Source of the DNA: Lates calcarifer
Taxonomy: Eukaryota > Chordata > Actinopteri > Centropomidae
Length of the DNA: 64,000 bases
Direction of reading: 5' to 3'
NCBI RefSeq assembly: GCF_001640805.2
Contig: NC_066853.1
Location: forward strand, 24,816,378-24,880,377
The stretch's first letter is position 1. The number at the start of each line of letters is the position of its first letter. The notes below the pieces were generated by a model. That model did no database searches, was not told the origin of the DNA, and was given only the letters and a program-made list of their open reading frames with translations. Below, in pieces: positions 38,511 through 52,087 of the stretch. The position numbers and the translations under genes were made by a program.

Positions 38511-38985
38511 ATGTGAATACATTTTTTAGTTAAATGAGTAATATACTGGAGAACTATACAGTAAAAAATATGTAACTAAATGTCAGAGTGATTTATCAGG
38601 GAGCTCATATATTGTCTAAAGACTAAGTTTATTGCAGAGAAGGTTAAGAGGTCATCAAGTCATGCTGTGGGGCTGACTTCACTGATTTAGTAGATATAGA
38701 TAGACATAGAGCAGTAGAGTGGTATGTGGATATAATGATGATAGATACCAGAGGCTGTTTGAGAGGAGACAGGGAGAAATATGTATGTTTGGGTGAGAGA
38801 GTCTGAAGTTAAATAGAAAGGAAAAACATGTGATAAAGTGATAAAACACAACCTACCTCAGCTTCCCAGAGTCCAAGTGATGTATGTAAGTGTTTATTTT
38901 AGTCAACCAATCCTCTAAAGCTCAGACAAGTGAAAGAGACACTGGTATAAAATGTGGAAATGCACCAGAGTCAGAGAATGTTTGG

Positions 38986-39215
38986 CATTTTTAGCCACAC
39001 TAGCAGCATGGCTCTATGGATGGCAGTGTTGGTCTGTTGGTCCACCACTTTGGTCCAGACAGAAATGTATCAGTAACTACTGAATGGACTGCTGTGACAC
39101 TGTGTATTAACATTATTGGTCCCCAGATAATGAACCCTAATGATTTTGGTGATACACAGGCTTTTTTTTTTAATCTGCCATGAAGTTGATATTTGAGCGT
39201 TTGAATGTTTCATAG
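38986..39215 (+). repeat. teleost interspersed repeat (CCACCACTTTGGTCCAGAC family)
   Basis: The words GTTGGTCCACCACTTTGGTC, ACTACTGAATGGACTGC and TTGGTCCCCAGATAATGAAC, TTTTGGTGATACACAGGC occur in the order of an interspersed repeat I recognise from many teleosts. Non-coding and diverged. Confidence 0.6.
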
Positions 39216-41801
39216 ACATTAGTAGAAAAAATTCACTCAATTTAGATTTTTTTACCAGTAAAGATACACTATGTTGTAATTTGTACTAACTCTTATAATG
39301 GAAACCGGGCTGTTGAGCTCTGGGCGGATGACTGCATCATCCAGTTTAACAGCTTGGCAGCTGTTTACTTTGTACTGCTGTTGTTTCATTGGGTGGTATG
39401 CTCACTATAAATCCACTGTAGCACATGGATATTCAGGGCAGTGGTTCACTATTGTACCAACCACGTGCTATTGACATAGATTTTGGAGGCTATTGATATT
39501 TAATCTCACAGTTTCTTGTGCATAGCAAATTATTGAACTCAACAAAGATGATTCAACTGGCTGCTCATCTTGCACATCTTATCTCTATTCCATAACAATA
39601 ATCAAGTCATAAGCCTAAGCTATGCCTTCTTATTATCCCCAGCACTGCTCAGAGAATGTAAAAGAAGACTCCCTTCTAGCCTTTAATCACTGTATTTAGT
39701 CTTTGATGTTCTCATCTCCACACTGGAATTGTTTGACATGATAACTGGAGCCCCGTCTTCACTTTGAGAGATGCCTCCAGGGCTTGGATCCTAGTTGAAG
39801 AGGAGGCTTCAGTGGTTTAAATCCCAGCCAACCCTACCAGGAGCAACAACTCCATAATTTCATCTTGAGATAAGTGCTAGAGACACCACCATGGAGGACC
39901 ACCAGCTTATTATCCACCATCCTTATTATGCTACAGTCTTCCACAAGGGAGATAAAAGCAGTAGCAGAAAAAAAAGAAATATTATATTTCTTGTTAAGAT
40001 CATCTGTTTGTTCCTCCTCTGGGACTTGAACATGATGAACCCTCAGAGGATCAGAGTCTGATCATGAATGGGGTTTGTTTTACATACTGTTAAGGAGACG
40101 CTGCATGTGAATCTTCCCCTCTGCCAGCAGTTGTATGTAGACAATAAGGCTTTGTTGAACTTTCACAGTTTACTCTCAGAGTGCTATGCACATGAGATTT
40201 CTGTTTACACCTGTGACATAAGTGAACATGGCAAAGAAAAATACAGCTGTACACTTAAAAGTAGCTGCTCTGATCAAAGGTACACAGACAGGGAACGGCC
40301 CCAGGGTGCGTGGGGAGGAGGAGGAGGAGGAGAAGAGGAGGGAAAAACATTAAAGGGCTCTCAGGGGAGAGAGGGAGACACGAGGATGAGATACTGACTG
40401 CTATAAGGGTGAAAATAAGCAAAGAGTAAAGTGAGCAGAGCATACTGACTAAATGAAGGAAAACTGACAGAGATGTAGGATGTCACATGAGGAAACTGTC
40501 TACACTCCATACGTGAATAAATTAAAGGGATTTTCCTAATTGCTACATTGCTCATTCCCACAGTGCATTATATAGAAAATGTTGTGTTTGTGTTGTGTTT
40601 GAGAAAACATTGTTGCATCCATTAAAATGCTACAAAGATGAGACATTAGTTGGCTTAATAATACTCCATGATAAGTTTAATGCAGCACTGTTAAACTTGA
40701 ATTCACAATCAGTTTAAAGCACCCTTGTTCTTTTGGGGTTTTAGTCTTACAGTCTACTTGGTCAGGTGTGACCAGACGTAGAATAGAATAGAATAGACTA
40801 GAATAGTAATGTAAATGGCTTTCATTAGCAAACTTGAGATAGACTTTGCTGTGTAAGTGATTGCTCGCTGTAATACTTCACATCACCTAATGATGTTGTT
40901 AAAGAGGGCTCTCAAACTACAGGCATAAGGGCCATGTCTGACTGGCAAACATTTCTTGAAGCCTGAGGAGCAGTTTACCAGTTTAGATTTTCTTTCATTT
41001 ATAGCCTGAGATAGCCACATTTCAAAGATATATCAGCAGCAGCAGCTTTAACCTCAAAATCTCCTTATCAAACCTAGTTGTCATTAGAGGCACCCTCTGA
41101 GTAAGACGTGGAGGGCTATGAATGTATAAACTTGGAGAACTCTGTGAAGCAAGCATTCCAATCCCGTGGTTTTTTTGTTTCATAAAAACTGATGTGTATG
41201 GGATTTACACCAACTGTACTCGAGCCTAATGTCGCACCTCCAACAATCTGCTGTAAGGTTTAATTGCTTTGTTTTTATGAGGATGTCTGTGTTTCTTAAT
41301 GGGAAGTTTGGGAATTTAGTTTCAAATCTAAACTTTCTAGGTTCTAATTTTCAAACATTTATTAATTGTTCATTGTTGATTTGTTCGACTGTATCTAGGA
41401 AGTCAGATGGTGCTATTTAAAGTCTGTTCAGAATGCTGACACAGTGAGGAGTCAGTGAAAGAAAGTTTACGTCTGTGTTCATAGATGTATACTGAATGAA
41501 TACAGTGTGTGACTACACTGTTTTTCATTAGATGACAATAATTTCCTTGTTAGAGAAAAAAAATCACAGCTGCTTACTGTATTTTTTGTAAAATCAATAA
41601 CCATTACTTTACAGTTTTTTTTTACCTCACAGTATTCTACTATAAACTACAGTTTTTTCTGGCACTCTCGTTGCCAGATGTTCACTTCTTTTTTTTTCTT
41701 ACACTGTACACTGCTTTGCACAGGGTGTTTAGAAAACATGGCTGAACTAAGCGGTGCGTTTGTGGGTATCACATTGCTGGTGGTTTCAGACTTGTGACTT
41801 G

Positions 41802-41812
41802 TTTTTTTTTTT

Positions 41813-41848
<36 letters not shown>
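41802..41848. repeat. T run joined to a TG microsatellite
   Basis: About 16 T followed by about 16 TG units. Confidence 0.95.
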
Positions 41849-41851
<3 letters not shown>

Positions 41852-44800
41852 TGTGGTCCCTGCTGCGTGCAGGGCTACCAGAGGCAGTTTAACTGATAAC
41901 AGATCAACTGGGACAAAAACAATGTATTTGATGACGATGTAACATGGCAAACTCACATCATTACACAGAGGAGTTAGTATATCCACATGCATTTGGAGTC
42001 AGGCACAATAAAGAGTGCCACAGTTACATGAACTATAGGTGTTTGTTTCAGCTCTCCTCCTCTGCTCCTGATCTAATTAGGATGTAATGTAAAGTGTCAT
42101 GTGGCTCTCGTTGGGTCAAGTGTCAAGAGGAGAACTGGAGCTTAAATGTGCAGGTAGACATGAGGACTTGAGATAATATAGAAACATTTCTTTTCACCAT
42201 TTTACTTGATCTGGTTATTATCTCAACAGATTGAGTTACAGACATGAAAAAATCCTATGCTGTTCTAGACCCAGAGCTGACTGTTTATAGTTGCAAAAAC
42301 ATGTCACCATCATGTACTAATATAAACACAGCTTGCTCAAGTAGTAGTTAGAAAGATACTTTAAAGAAGGGAGTAGTCAAGGGCTAATGACACTTAATGC
42401 TAAATACAGACAATAATCGGTGTGTTTTGCTTTTATTAACTAATTATTGGAACTGTGTGTCTCTTAACAGCTAACTTGCTCGTGTTCATTCTGACCTTGA
42501 AATATGAATCACTGTTAAGTCTTGAATTTGAGAAGCATCTCTAAACAGCAGATGATTGAATGTTGCCATGGAGTTCTGTTGCTGTTACCTTCAAACCTCC
42601 CAGAAGACGGGTGGGGATGGGGATTTATGGTGGTGTCAGGGATTGTGGGTGTTACTAGCTCACAAATGCCAGTATTTGTTCATCTGTCTTTTGGCCAGGC
42701 TGGCTTGGCTTGAATGTGTGCCTCATCTCAAGGCTTGAGCTGTTATTTCTCACAGTGTCTTTTATGAGAGCGAGTAAACACTGATTTTCATTCTTTTTTT
42801 TCCAGGATCACAGTGAATCATCTTTTAGCTTAATGGTTGGCAAACCTCTTTTTATAGGCTTGTGAAGTTAATTTTAAAAAGAAGGAAAAGCTCTTTGCTA
42901 TACTGTAGGACATATTTCTCAGTAATTCACCATTGCAAAATTAAAAGGCCTACAATTGCATAGGCTCATTGATCAGAGCCAGAACCTCACTCTTTCCAAC
43001 CGGGACATGGAACCATGGCATCTGGTTAAAAGCTCTGGATTAACACACCTGTTGGACCACCTTTTTCCCCCCCAGCCAGCTCTAAGAGTCCTGAGGGACC
43101 TCCTAGTGATATCTACAGAGAGACCTAGAGACTAATGTACTTTTTATTGTGGTATCAACAACCTCTGAACATAAAAATTCCTCTGACATCTAGAAGACCC
43201 ACTTGAGGAAACATAGAAAATGTGGGATTCACACAAATCTGTCCACATGCAGTTGATTAGGAGCATAATTTGAGCTCAGTTTGCATATGTCAGGCAGCAA
43301 GTTTGATACCTCATTAAGCTGATTTATGTTGAGACCAAACACATTTAAGGGTATAAAATCTGTCTGTGATCCTGCTACTCATCCACCATACAAGTTTGGT
43401 AGCCTGAAGGCTGTCTGGCAATCACAATGATAGTGCTGGGTTTCAATCACCTTTCTCGACTAGAAAGAGACTGGCTTCAGAACGCTGAGTGGTCTAATCT
43501 TATGTGTACGTTCAAGCAGATGTTGAGTGGGAGGTTGAGAAGTGAAATAAGAAGTAGTAGACTTGCCAGAAAATGTTTGAAGTTTGACTCTTCTAGAGAA
43601 TACACAGTACTGTTCTACAGCCTTAAGGGGTCTTTTACTCCCACCCACTCAGTTAAAAGCTAACTGGTCCCAAATTACAGGTTAGAACTAGCTCTTAATC
43701 ATGCAGATGCTCCCTCAGTGGGAAAGCTATGCTCACTGCAGTCAGAGGGAGAAGATACACCAGGGAGTTTATTTGTGGGTGAGAACAAGTTTGCGTGTCA
43801 AGTGTTCCTACACAACAAAAAACAGACCGGACCTGATCTTAATCACAAGAGTATTAAGTAATAAAGTGCTTCTTTAACTCCAAAACTTTATTCATTGCTA
43901 ACACCAAGCAAAGAAAAATTGTGGAGATGTGTTTCTTGATGATGAGATATAATTTGACAGATATGATGTTTTAAAGCTCATTCTGATACTTTTGGTTTGA
44001 TTTGTCAGTTGACCATTCAGTGTCTTTTATACAAGATGAATCACCACTTACTGACTACTTGACTAATTACTGTTTACATTTTCTAACTTTTAAAACATGA
44101 TTGTTGGCCTGCGAAATCAACGTACAGTCTGAGCATGGAGAACAGGAGCCAGTTATTTCGGAATTTGACTGGTGTCGTGTGTGTGGCTCTGCAGACCTCC
44201 GAGACGCTGTGTCTGCAGCCCAACGGTTCAACAGCAGACAGCAGCTGACGTTTAGAGTTCAGAGGTTACTCCATTGGCCTGGTCTGCCAGGGCCCCCGTA
44301 GGTGGGCTGACCCTTCATAGTGACAGCTGGACAACCAGTCACAGAGTCTGACTCCCAGGCAGCACCTTGGAGAGAACATTGTGTGAACTGCTGTGTTGTT
44401 TCAGGCATGAGAAGAGACTTCATGTCTGCTTTTAATGAACGTGTGGCTGGGTGGCAAATACGTTCTGCAAGTCTAACTTACTTAAGTCTAGTGTTAGATA
44501 ACCACATTGGGTTTCATATTAGTATCAATGTTACTGTAGTTAACCATCAGTGAATGTATGGAGATTTACACACTAGTTGGGAGCCTGTAGCACCTGCAGG
44601 TCAGATCAATGTTTTATGATAAATCTTTCTATTTTAGTGTAATTGTTCTATAATGTAATTATATAAATGAATGAGTCATAAAACACTGACCTATATTAAT
44701 TTATGATAAAATGTATGATATTTATGATAACACCTACCATTAGCTCCAGAGCAGAAATATTAGCATTAGTATTTACACACCACTTGGACACAGGAAATGA

Positions 44801-45172
44801 GATTACACTGATATGTTCCAGATAGAGTTATATATCCTCTGTCAGGTTCTGATTTAGGTCTGGGCAGAGTGTGATGAAGTGTTAAGCTAATTCTGGGCTT
44901 TCAGATTTTACTATTTTAATTTGGGTTGTTTAGCAGCCTTCTCCTCATGTGTGTGTTATGTTCAAACATAGGCTCATGTACTGTAATCCATAAAGTATAT
45001 GCAGGAGACTGGCAATGTGGTTCAGTGTGGTTCACATGCAAATTCCACATTTAAAAAGCCAAAGGGAAGAGGTGAGAAAAAGACAGATATGCAGTGCTGC
45101 TTGTTTTGATACTCCCACCAGTGCAACTCTAACTTGATCTAACCTTTTGACTGTGTTTGTATTTTGCCACAG

Positions 45173-45433
45173 GAGAGACAGCGACTAGAGACCATCCTAA
45201 ACCTCTGTGCTGAGTATAACAAAGGAGAGAGCACCAGTCAGGACCCTCTGGGTTCAGGGAGGACAGGTTTCCCTGGGGGCCTGGCAGATGGATCTGGGCG
45301 GAGACCATCCATGGAGAATGTCCTAGGAGGGACACCATCCTCAGCTACACTACGCCTGGCACAGAGACTGAGGGAGAGCGACGAGGAGAATCTAAAGGAG
45401 GAGTGTAGTAGCACAGAGAGCACTCATCAGGAG
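45173..45433 (+). CDS. phldb1: phldb1 exon w3: start of central coiled coil
   Basis: An 87-codon exon in phase 0/0, with a TTTTGCCACAG acceptor and a GAG/GTGAGG donor. It encodes ERQRLETILNLCAEYNKGES, a highly conserved continuation of the EQEMERL coil from the previous exon. A Gly/Ser-rich, variable middle follows, then ESDEENLKEECSSTESTHQE, an acidic conserved block known from human PHLDB1. The exon is separated from exon w2 by 16 kb of intron. The frame stays open past the donor to 45583, and a second GT (after GACAG, 45490) would add 19 in-frame residues, but that donor is weak, so I chose 45433. Confidence 0.95.
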
Positions 45434-46823
45434 GTGAGGACATCTCCTGCTCCCAGCACAGCATCAGCACTGCACAATGGAGACAGACAGGTCAGAGGAA
45501 ATGCTTATTCTCTACCAAAAATGCTGTCCCTGCATGCCACTGTGGAACCAGCATGTGCAAGTAAAGTGCTTGGCTCTTTCTAAATCAGTGGTTCATGAAG
45601 TGAGGTTTAGGGACCACCAGGGATCCATAAGATGATTCAGCGGGACCCTGAGGAAAGTTTAGAATAACAAACCTGCCTGTTTAGTAATCACCACCCATGT
45701 TAACAGATGCAGGAGAATGTCTGTTGAAATCACATCAGCTTTAACCTGTCACCATATTTTACTTTTTTAAGTCATGAAAAACAAAACAATGCACACAGTG
45801 ACCGCTTGCATCATCTGATTTCACGCATTTCTGTGCTTTTTGCAGAGTTTGCACACCAAACAAGAAGTTTCATTATGTATCTGCTCTTACATAAAATCCC
45901 ATCCAGCATACAAACATGTGTTTGTATGTTGCCGTGACAGCTTTTGACAACTCCTCAGTGTTACAGTCTAATGGAACTCTAATATATGTCGTAAAATATT
46001 GTTTCACATGGTTGTATATGATCATGCATGTTATGTAAGCTTGAACTCATATGCCCTACATATCAGTGACTTTGCATGACCAGAAAAACACAAGCATTGC
46101 CATGAAGAATGCAGTATACAGTGTATTTAATAGTACAATAAAGTCTGTATATAGTTCAGCTTGACACATTAGCTGAAACATCAGGAAAACATGAGCTTCA
46201 CAAACTCACAGTCAGCTACTTCCTGCACCACCTCCTCTCTTTTCCATTCTCATTTATTGGCTTTTTGGGGGCTGATTATAAGGGAGTTACTAGTTACTGT
46301 TTAAACAGTGGGAATCTTTATTCCGCGCCTCCTGCATGAACCTTATTCATCAGTCACCTCCTTTCTATGTTTGTTCTCTCTGTTTCTTCTGTCTCTCTCT
46401 GTTTGCTGGGACAAGTAAAGGCCAACAGACCATACACTGTGTTGTTATCCAACAATTTTGAATTGATTTGAACAAATAAGTTTTGTATTTAGAGGGGTTT
46501 TTTGTTACTAGGCTGGAAAATCCACTGAAACTAGAGACTTCAATTATCCCCATGTTAAACATAATTTTGTGTTTAAGAGGGGGAACAGTTATGTCTGGAA
46601 TTAATAGCAGTAATGGTAAAGTAAAAAAATAAAAGATTTATGAATACATGTGCGTAAACAGATGAGAGTGTTACAATGCAACCAGGATACAGTTAAGGCA
46701 TTCCTGGACTTTATTTTAAACACTACAACATTCTGATAAAATATCTCAGATGTAATAAAAAAGGTGTGTACTTGTGTCTTTCTCTTCCCCCTGAATAACT
46801 TCCTCTGTTCTCTTTCCCCGCAG
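45434..46823. other. phldb1 intron w3-w4
   Basis: A 1.4-kb intron. The first 150 nt stay open in the upstream frame. From about 45589 (TCAGTGGTTCATGAAG.. GGGACC) it resembles a decayed common fish repeat. Nothing else stands out. Confidence 0.75.
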
Positions 46824-46970
46824 CATGAGGACTCGTCCAGTTCAGGTAGCGCAGGTCGTCTGGAGCTGGGTTACCTGGTGGACGAGCGGGTTCGTGTTCT
46901 TACTCGGATCGATGAGCTCAAAACGCGACTGACTGAGCTGGAGCAACAACTCCAGGAGTCCAAACAAGAG
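46824..46970 (+). CDS. phldb1: phldb1 exon w4: coiled-coil segment
   Basis: A 49-codon phase 0/0 exon between TTTCCCCGCAG and GAG/GTAGTG. It begins HEDSSSSGSAG, continuing the acidic block of the previous exon, and then forms a heptad-rich helix ending RLTELEQQLQESKQE. In human PHLDB1 the corresponding stretch ends ELEQQLQES. The role is dimerisation or scaffolding through the coiled coil, as inferred from the family. Confidence 0.94.
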
Positions 46971-47198
46971 GTAGTGTGTTCAAAGTGGATGCTGACAGAA
47001 TATTATTTGACTTAAGTCTAAATCCAGTCAGGTAAAACACCAACTAAACCAACATTTTAGCTGTAGAAGAGACAAGCACAGCATCAAATGGCACCCACTA
47101 ACTCGAGGTCATGGTCACAGCATTATAAATATGTGGTTATGTTACCCTGCGGAGGGATGAAGCTCAGGCTGATTTTGTTTACTGCGCTCTTCTTCCAG

Positions 47199-47336
47199 GC
47201 AGAGATGGAGCGTGCTCTGCTGCAGGGCGAGAGGCAGGCGGAGCTCGACCAGATAGAGGCTGAAATGGACATCATCACTCAGCTGCAGCACAAGCTGGAA
47301 GAGCTGGAGAGCGCCATCCAGAGGGAAAAAGACAAG
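47199..47336 (+). CDS. phldb1: phldb1 exon w5: coiled-coil segment
   Basis: A 46-codon phase 0/0 exon with a CTCTTCTTCCAG acceptor and an AAG/GTAGAG donor. It encodes AEMERALLQGERQAELDQIE, then QLQHKLEELESAIQREKDK, a continuous charged heptad helix. The AEMERALLQGER block is identical to human PHLDB1 as I recall it. The intron before it is only 228 nt. Confidence 0.95.
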
Positions 47337-49298
47337 GTAGAGAGAGCAGTTTATAAAGAGTGTGGGGTGGATACATCTCACATTTGAAATGCTTTATTTG
47401 AATCCACCAATTGCATCATATCCCACTTATACAGGATTCAAATATTCCCTGAGGTTATGTGCATTATTTGACACTTAGTAAAGAGAGAAAACACATACAC
47501 TCACTGCCTGTGTTTCTACAGTCTTCTAAACAGTCTTCTTTGGTCTCATACATTCCCTACTGGTTCATCACTGTTGGAGTCTGTACATAAATCAGCATTC
47601 CTCTCTGTTTCCTTGACTTGGTGAACTGAATTTACTGCACAGATGATTAGACAATTTGAAGTCGTATCAAGGGCTAAATAAAGGACTGGATTTACCTCCT
47701 TGGGTGTTTTCTCTTGCATGTTTTTAACTTGACTGTTCTCATCTGTTTTCTCCTCAGCTAAACTCTGCTAACTAACTGACATCCATTAACCTCTAATCCT
47801 TTCTCTCCACCACTCAAGTCACTGGATCTCTGATCCACTTTGCTCGCCTTTTTCTTCTGTAGTGCACGGGTTCTGAAAGAGACTTCTTGTGGTGTACCAG
47901 TAGCTGATAGGTGAAACTCCTAGCATGCCCTCTATAGTGGTTATAGGGAGTTTGCTTTCTTTTATCTACATCCAACACATTTTAACAGTCACAGGAAGGA
48001 AAGGAAGTGTAGAGAAAGCACTTTTACCAGCTTAGTTTCTTGACGTTTGTTGTTAAATTGTCTCTAAAATCAACTCTACATCTAAAGTTTTTGTCTGTGC
48101 CCCTGTTAGCATTCCACACGGTTCAATGTCATGATTGTTTTATTGGAGGATAAACCTGTGTCAGTGAACTAGGAATTACTGCTCTGTCTCAGAATTTTGT
48201 GCCTAGTCATGACCAAGAACACAAGTCAGCTTATTTGGAAATTCTTCTCAGGAAACTGGATCAGCATTTGGCATGAAATGCTGGGAAACCCCAGCAGAAA
48301 ATTAGAGGATAAATTCTCTGGTGGTGGTTCCACAACTGACAAGAATAGTTTTGGCATTATGTTACAAACAAGAAGACAAGAAGTCACCGGTGTTTCTAAC
48401 TGCTCCAAGCTTCATCTAAGCTTCCTTTCAACAACAGAGAATCTACGTTTTTTCAGAGTGAGACTCCTGATAGCGCTGTCAGTCCCAAAGGACCTGTCTG
48501 CCTTTTTGGTTTTTCACATCAAATACAGGGAGTATAAGATGAAATTTTAAAGCCACCTTTGTTCTTCCACAGCCAATAACAGGAGAGTTAGTAGTTATTG
48601 ATTGATTCCTGAGTTTGAAACTGGAGCAGCACTCGGGAGAAATGATGGTTTTGTACTTTAACTGGAGAGCTACTGTACTATAACCGAGACAGTGTCACTA
48701 CTGTCAAATTAATGTTACTCACCAGTGACAATATAAATGTTCTGGGGCCAGTGAAATTCAAGTAAAAATTTATGGGGCAATTTCCTCACTGCTTATTGAA
48801 GTTCTACTTGTTGGAACATATGTAGGATCTCTCAGGATATTTACTGGCCATAACCTTCAGCGACACACAGGGCGAATGGTTCATTTTAGCAACTCCTAAG
48901 CTGGCACTCAAGCTTTTCTTACTTGGAGTATGGATATAGATACGACTGGAGCCAAAAAGTGAAAAAGCATTTAAAAAATATATCAAATATAGGAAAATTA
49001 GAGCTTTGAGTTCTTATAGGAAAATCTTGGGAAATGAAATTGTCTGTGTAGTATGTGGCTCACAGTTTAGTTCTAAGCACCTATGCATCATTTATCAATC
49101 CAAGACTGTGACGGTTTCTTACCTACTTCCTGTGCTTCGCCAAGCCTCAAAAATCTGTCACGATGTGTCTGTTGCTAACACCTTGCAGCTTTTTTTTTTA
49201 TTTGCATGGCGTGGTTTTTGAGAAGTGTGTTTCTCTCTCTCTCTTTCTCTCCCCTCACCCATCCATCCTATGTGTGGGTGTGTGTCGTGTCTTTCTAG
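47337..49298. other. phldb1 intron w5-w6
   Basis: A 2-kb AT-rich intron with a CT-rich stretch near 49234-49252 before the acceptor. I see no gene or recognisable repeat in it. Confidence 0.75.
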
Positions 49299-49427
49299 GA
49301 GAGGGCTAATGTTGAGGCCGAGCGCCGGGCCCTGCAGAGCCTCCAGGAGGGCTACGCTGAGCTGAAGAACCAGCTTCATAACTGTCCCGAGTCCCTGCGG
49401 GAACAGTTGCAGGAACAGCTCAAAAGG
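49299..49427 (+). CDS. phldb1: phldb1 exon w6: coiled-coil segment
   Basis: A 43-codon phase 0/0 exon between GTCTTTCTAG and AGG/GTGGGT. It begins ERANVEAERRALQSLQEGYA and ends NCPESLREQLQEQLKR, the counterpart of human DNCPESVREQLQEQLRR. The donor has a G run (AGGGTGGG), so the exact border could be one G off. Position 49427 is the only choice that keeps phase 0 with the next exon. Confidence 0.94.
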
Positions 49428-51728
49428 GTGGGTCGTCAGTCAAGCAGAAGCACCTAGACCGCCCCCTCACCTACTGGCTCTAGTCGCATTAGCCTGCCCC
49501 TCTGTAACTACAAAACGTGACGTGTGACGTGACGCGCACACCTCCCCTGAAGTCACAGTCACCATCCAACCTGCAGCCTTTTAGATAGTACCACCAACCT
49601 GACAGCCACAGAGTTACCCTCTCTTAAATAGAAAGTGAAGTACTTTGGCTTGGCCAAACCGGCAGTGCTTAGTATGAAATACCTGTTAAATAGAGTATTT
49701 GTAATATCTGGTGTTGTAACAAAGTAGAGCATCTGTTCATCACATTACATCAGATAGAAAGTGTTTGTTTTTGTAGACCATGCACTGAACACTGTACCTA
49801 CAAAGCCAAAATGCATTAGTTATATATTTGGTCAAAAGTTATTTAAGACCTGAATCTGACTTTTCAGCATCTGTTTTACTTTGTTGGCATGCCTCTGCTA
49901 AAGCAAAGCTGAAACTGACAAGTTGATAAATCTGTTTGCTATTTCACATAAACAAATGAAGAACTAAATCAAATAATGATTTATAATGAAGGGTAGGACC
50001 TGTCACCTCTGCTTTTGACTGAATTTACAGGAGCTAGTGTTGTAAAACTACCTTTAAATGTTTTTAATATTAATATTATTAGTGGAAAGATGTACAGATA
50101 TCTATCAAAACAGAGAAAACTTTTAAAAAGATTTATTTTTCTCATCTCCCAACTTCTCCAGTTACTTTTCTCTGCCTTTGTAGGGCAGTACACGTGCCAC
50201 CACTCAGCACCTACCAACACACATAGTGCGCCTGGCACCTTTAGCCCTTTAGTAGGGGCCTGCTACGGTTTACAGACACACAGACACGTGCTCAGTATGT
50301 TTATGAGAAGCCCTCTTAGTGCCCCACACAGACGTGATATTGCCACAGGCTGCAGGAATTCTTCCTCCTCAACACACCTACGTGCTACTGGAGCCTTCAG
50401 GTCGAAACAGGAGCACACAAATGGCCGCCGGTCACTTCAGCTGCTAGTGATGCATTTTGGTAAAATGTGGGTCATGTGATAGGACCACGCTGCACTGCAT
50501 GTGTGAATCTGATCTGTATGGCTTCTGTGATGTGTCATGGCTCACATAATTTGTATAACTCCTCACTAATCAATTAACATAGGCCCTGACAAGATCCATT
50601 CTCTGTCTTTCCTCGCTCTCATCCTGTGACTTCCCTTATGTAAATTAATGTTGTTGTTCGGTTTAGAGTCAGACCATGTGTTTTGTTTTTACCACTTATC
50701 AGTCGCCAGTTATATTATATCAGGCATTCAGTAAAGCCACATGTAAAGCAAGAGCACTCTTTTGTAATTAAGTAATGTCATTAATTTGTTGGGCTCACAC
50801 ACAGAGAGACAGCAGTCCGCAGGTATGAAGTTTGAGAACTGATTTTACAGAATGTTATGATGGGCAGATTTTCAGGCTCAGTCAGGAGAGTAAAGATACA
50901 TTTCAGTTGGTGATGCAATGCACAGAACAAACAAACAAAGAACAAAAAGCTTTGTGATTTTTTTATTCAGTGCTTAGGTATTTGACATTTTGAGTCCTTT
51001 GCTGCTGTGTTTTGATCACTTGCAAAAGTAGGTAATTTCCATCACAGACTGTATGTCATGCATTGACATTGGAGGCTGTTCGGTCAAAGTGCCGCATAGA
51101 CACCCAAGAGCCTTCAGACTCAAACATCTTGTTGCTGACAGAGGTGCTGCAAAAATTCAACTTGTCAGCAACTACATAGTGACATAACAACAGGAGGACA
51201 GGCTTAAATCCCTGGACCACTCAGTAGAATATGTATTTACATTGAAGACAGCACTGTTTATATATCAATATTTGCAATGCAGATATATTGATACATATAT
51301 TACTATTAATATTTTTTCCATATAGTACTTTGCTATGGTCAGTGTTTATTATGTAGTAAGAACAAGAGTAGAGTGAAAGTGTTAGAGGGAAGAATCAAAT
51401 CAGATTTGGTCCATAAACCTTTCAGTGTGAAATACGTTTTTTTCGGTGTAAATGACCATGCCCATCCCTCCTCTGCTGCAGTAGGAGCATGTTCTTCGTG
51501 GCTGTCTGCTTGACTGAGCACGCTGGGCTTTTAGTTGTCCCTGAAACGAGCTTCAGCCATGAAAGGAAAATGTCTTAAACAGTCAGTTATAAATGTGCCA
51601 GTGTTTTTGTGTTGCTGTTAGCAGTTACGCTAGTCTGAGGATAGTGGATGGCTTTAAAATGAGCAATGTAAATAGCGTGTTTTCTGTTTTTATTACAACT
51701 GCTGATAACGTGTGTGGGCCTCCATCAG
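49428..51728. other. phldb1 intron w6-w7
   Basis: A 2.3-kb intron. It has three TGACG half-sites at 49518-49534 and a somewhat GC-richer stretch at 50180-50460 lying under a 154-residue ORF with no recognisable content. No gene. Confidence 0.75.
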
Positions 51729-51884
51729 GATGGAGAGGCACTGGAAGCAGGAACCAAAAAGTTTGAGGACCTGGAGTTTCAGCAGCTGGAGAGAGAAAGC
51801 AGCCTAGAGGAGGAAAGGGAAACCATCAGCCAGCAGCTGCTCCAGGAGAGAGCAGAGTACCACAGCAGTGTGGCCAAGAGGAAG
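51729..51884 (+). CDS. phldb1: phldb1 exon w7: coiled-coil segment
   Basis: A 52-codon phase 0/0 exon between CCTCCATCAG and AAG/GTGAGG. It encodes DGEALEAGTKKFEDLEFQQL followed by ERESSLEEERETISQQLLQE and ends SSVAKRK. The FEDLEFQQLERES core is a hallmark block of PHLDB1/2 proteins. The intron downstream is 203 nt. Confidence 0.96.
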
Positions 51885-52087
51885 GTGAGGAAGCTCCTGA
51901 CAGACTGTGGTATTATGGTTTGAACAATATGGATTTTTGTGTCAGAGATGAATCTGCCAGTGGTAAATAATTTGCTCCATTATTGAGCATCCATTTATTC
52001 TGACCTTATTTAAAAGAAAAAACAAATTATACAACACTTGCTGCATTTACAGTTGGCACTGAAGATAATTCTTTCTGTCTTCTGTAG

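Larger units (their letters stand above)
29127..45172. other. phldb1 16-kb intron between exons w2 and w3
   Basis: A long AT-rich intron. It contains the candidate alternative first exon at 37652, fish repeats (29770, 33384, 36443, 38185, 38986), TG microsatellites (37592-37640; 41817-41848 behind a T run), a GGA-rich stretch (about 40311-40345) and a TAGAA run (about 40781-40806). No other exon is recognised. Confidence 0.8.

Noticed and set aside
45434..45583. Read-through extension of exon w3
   Set aside because: The frame stays open by chance, while the GAG/GTGAGG donor at 45433 is strong and gives the conserved STxQE-HED junction.
50015..50479. 154-residue plus-strand ORF, the longest outside the exons
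   Set aside because: It lies inside a phldb1 intron, starts in AT-rich sequence, has no recognisable domain, and mixes His/Ser/Thr-rich random-looking sequence.
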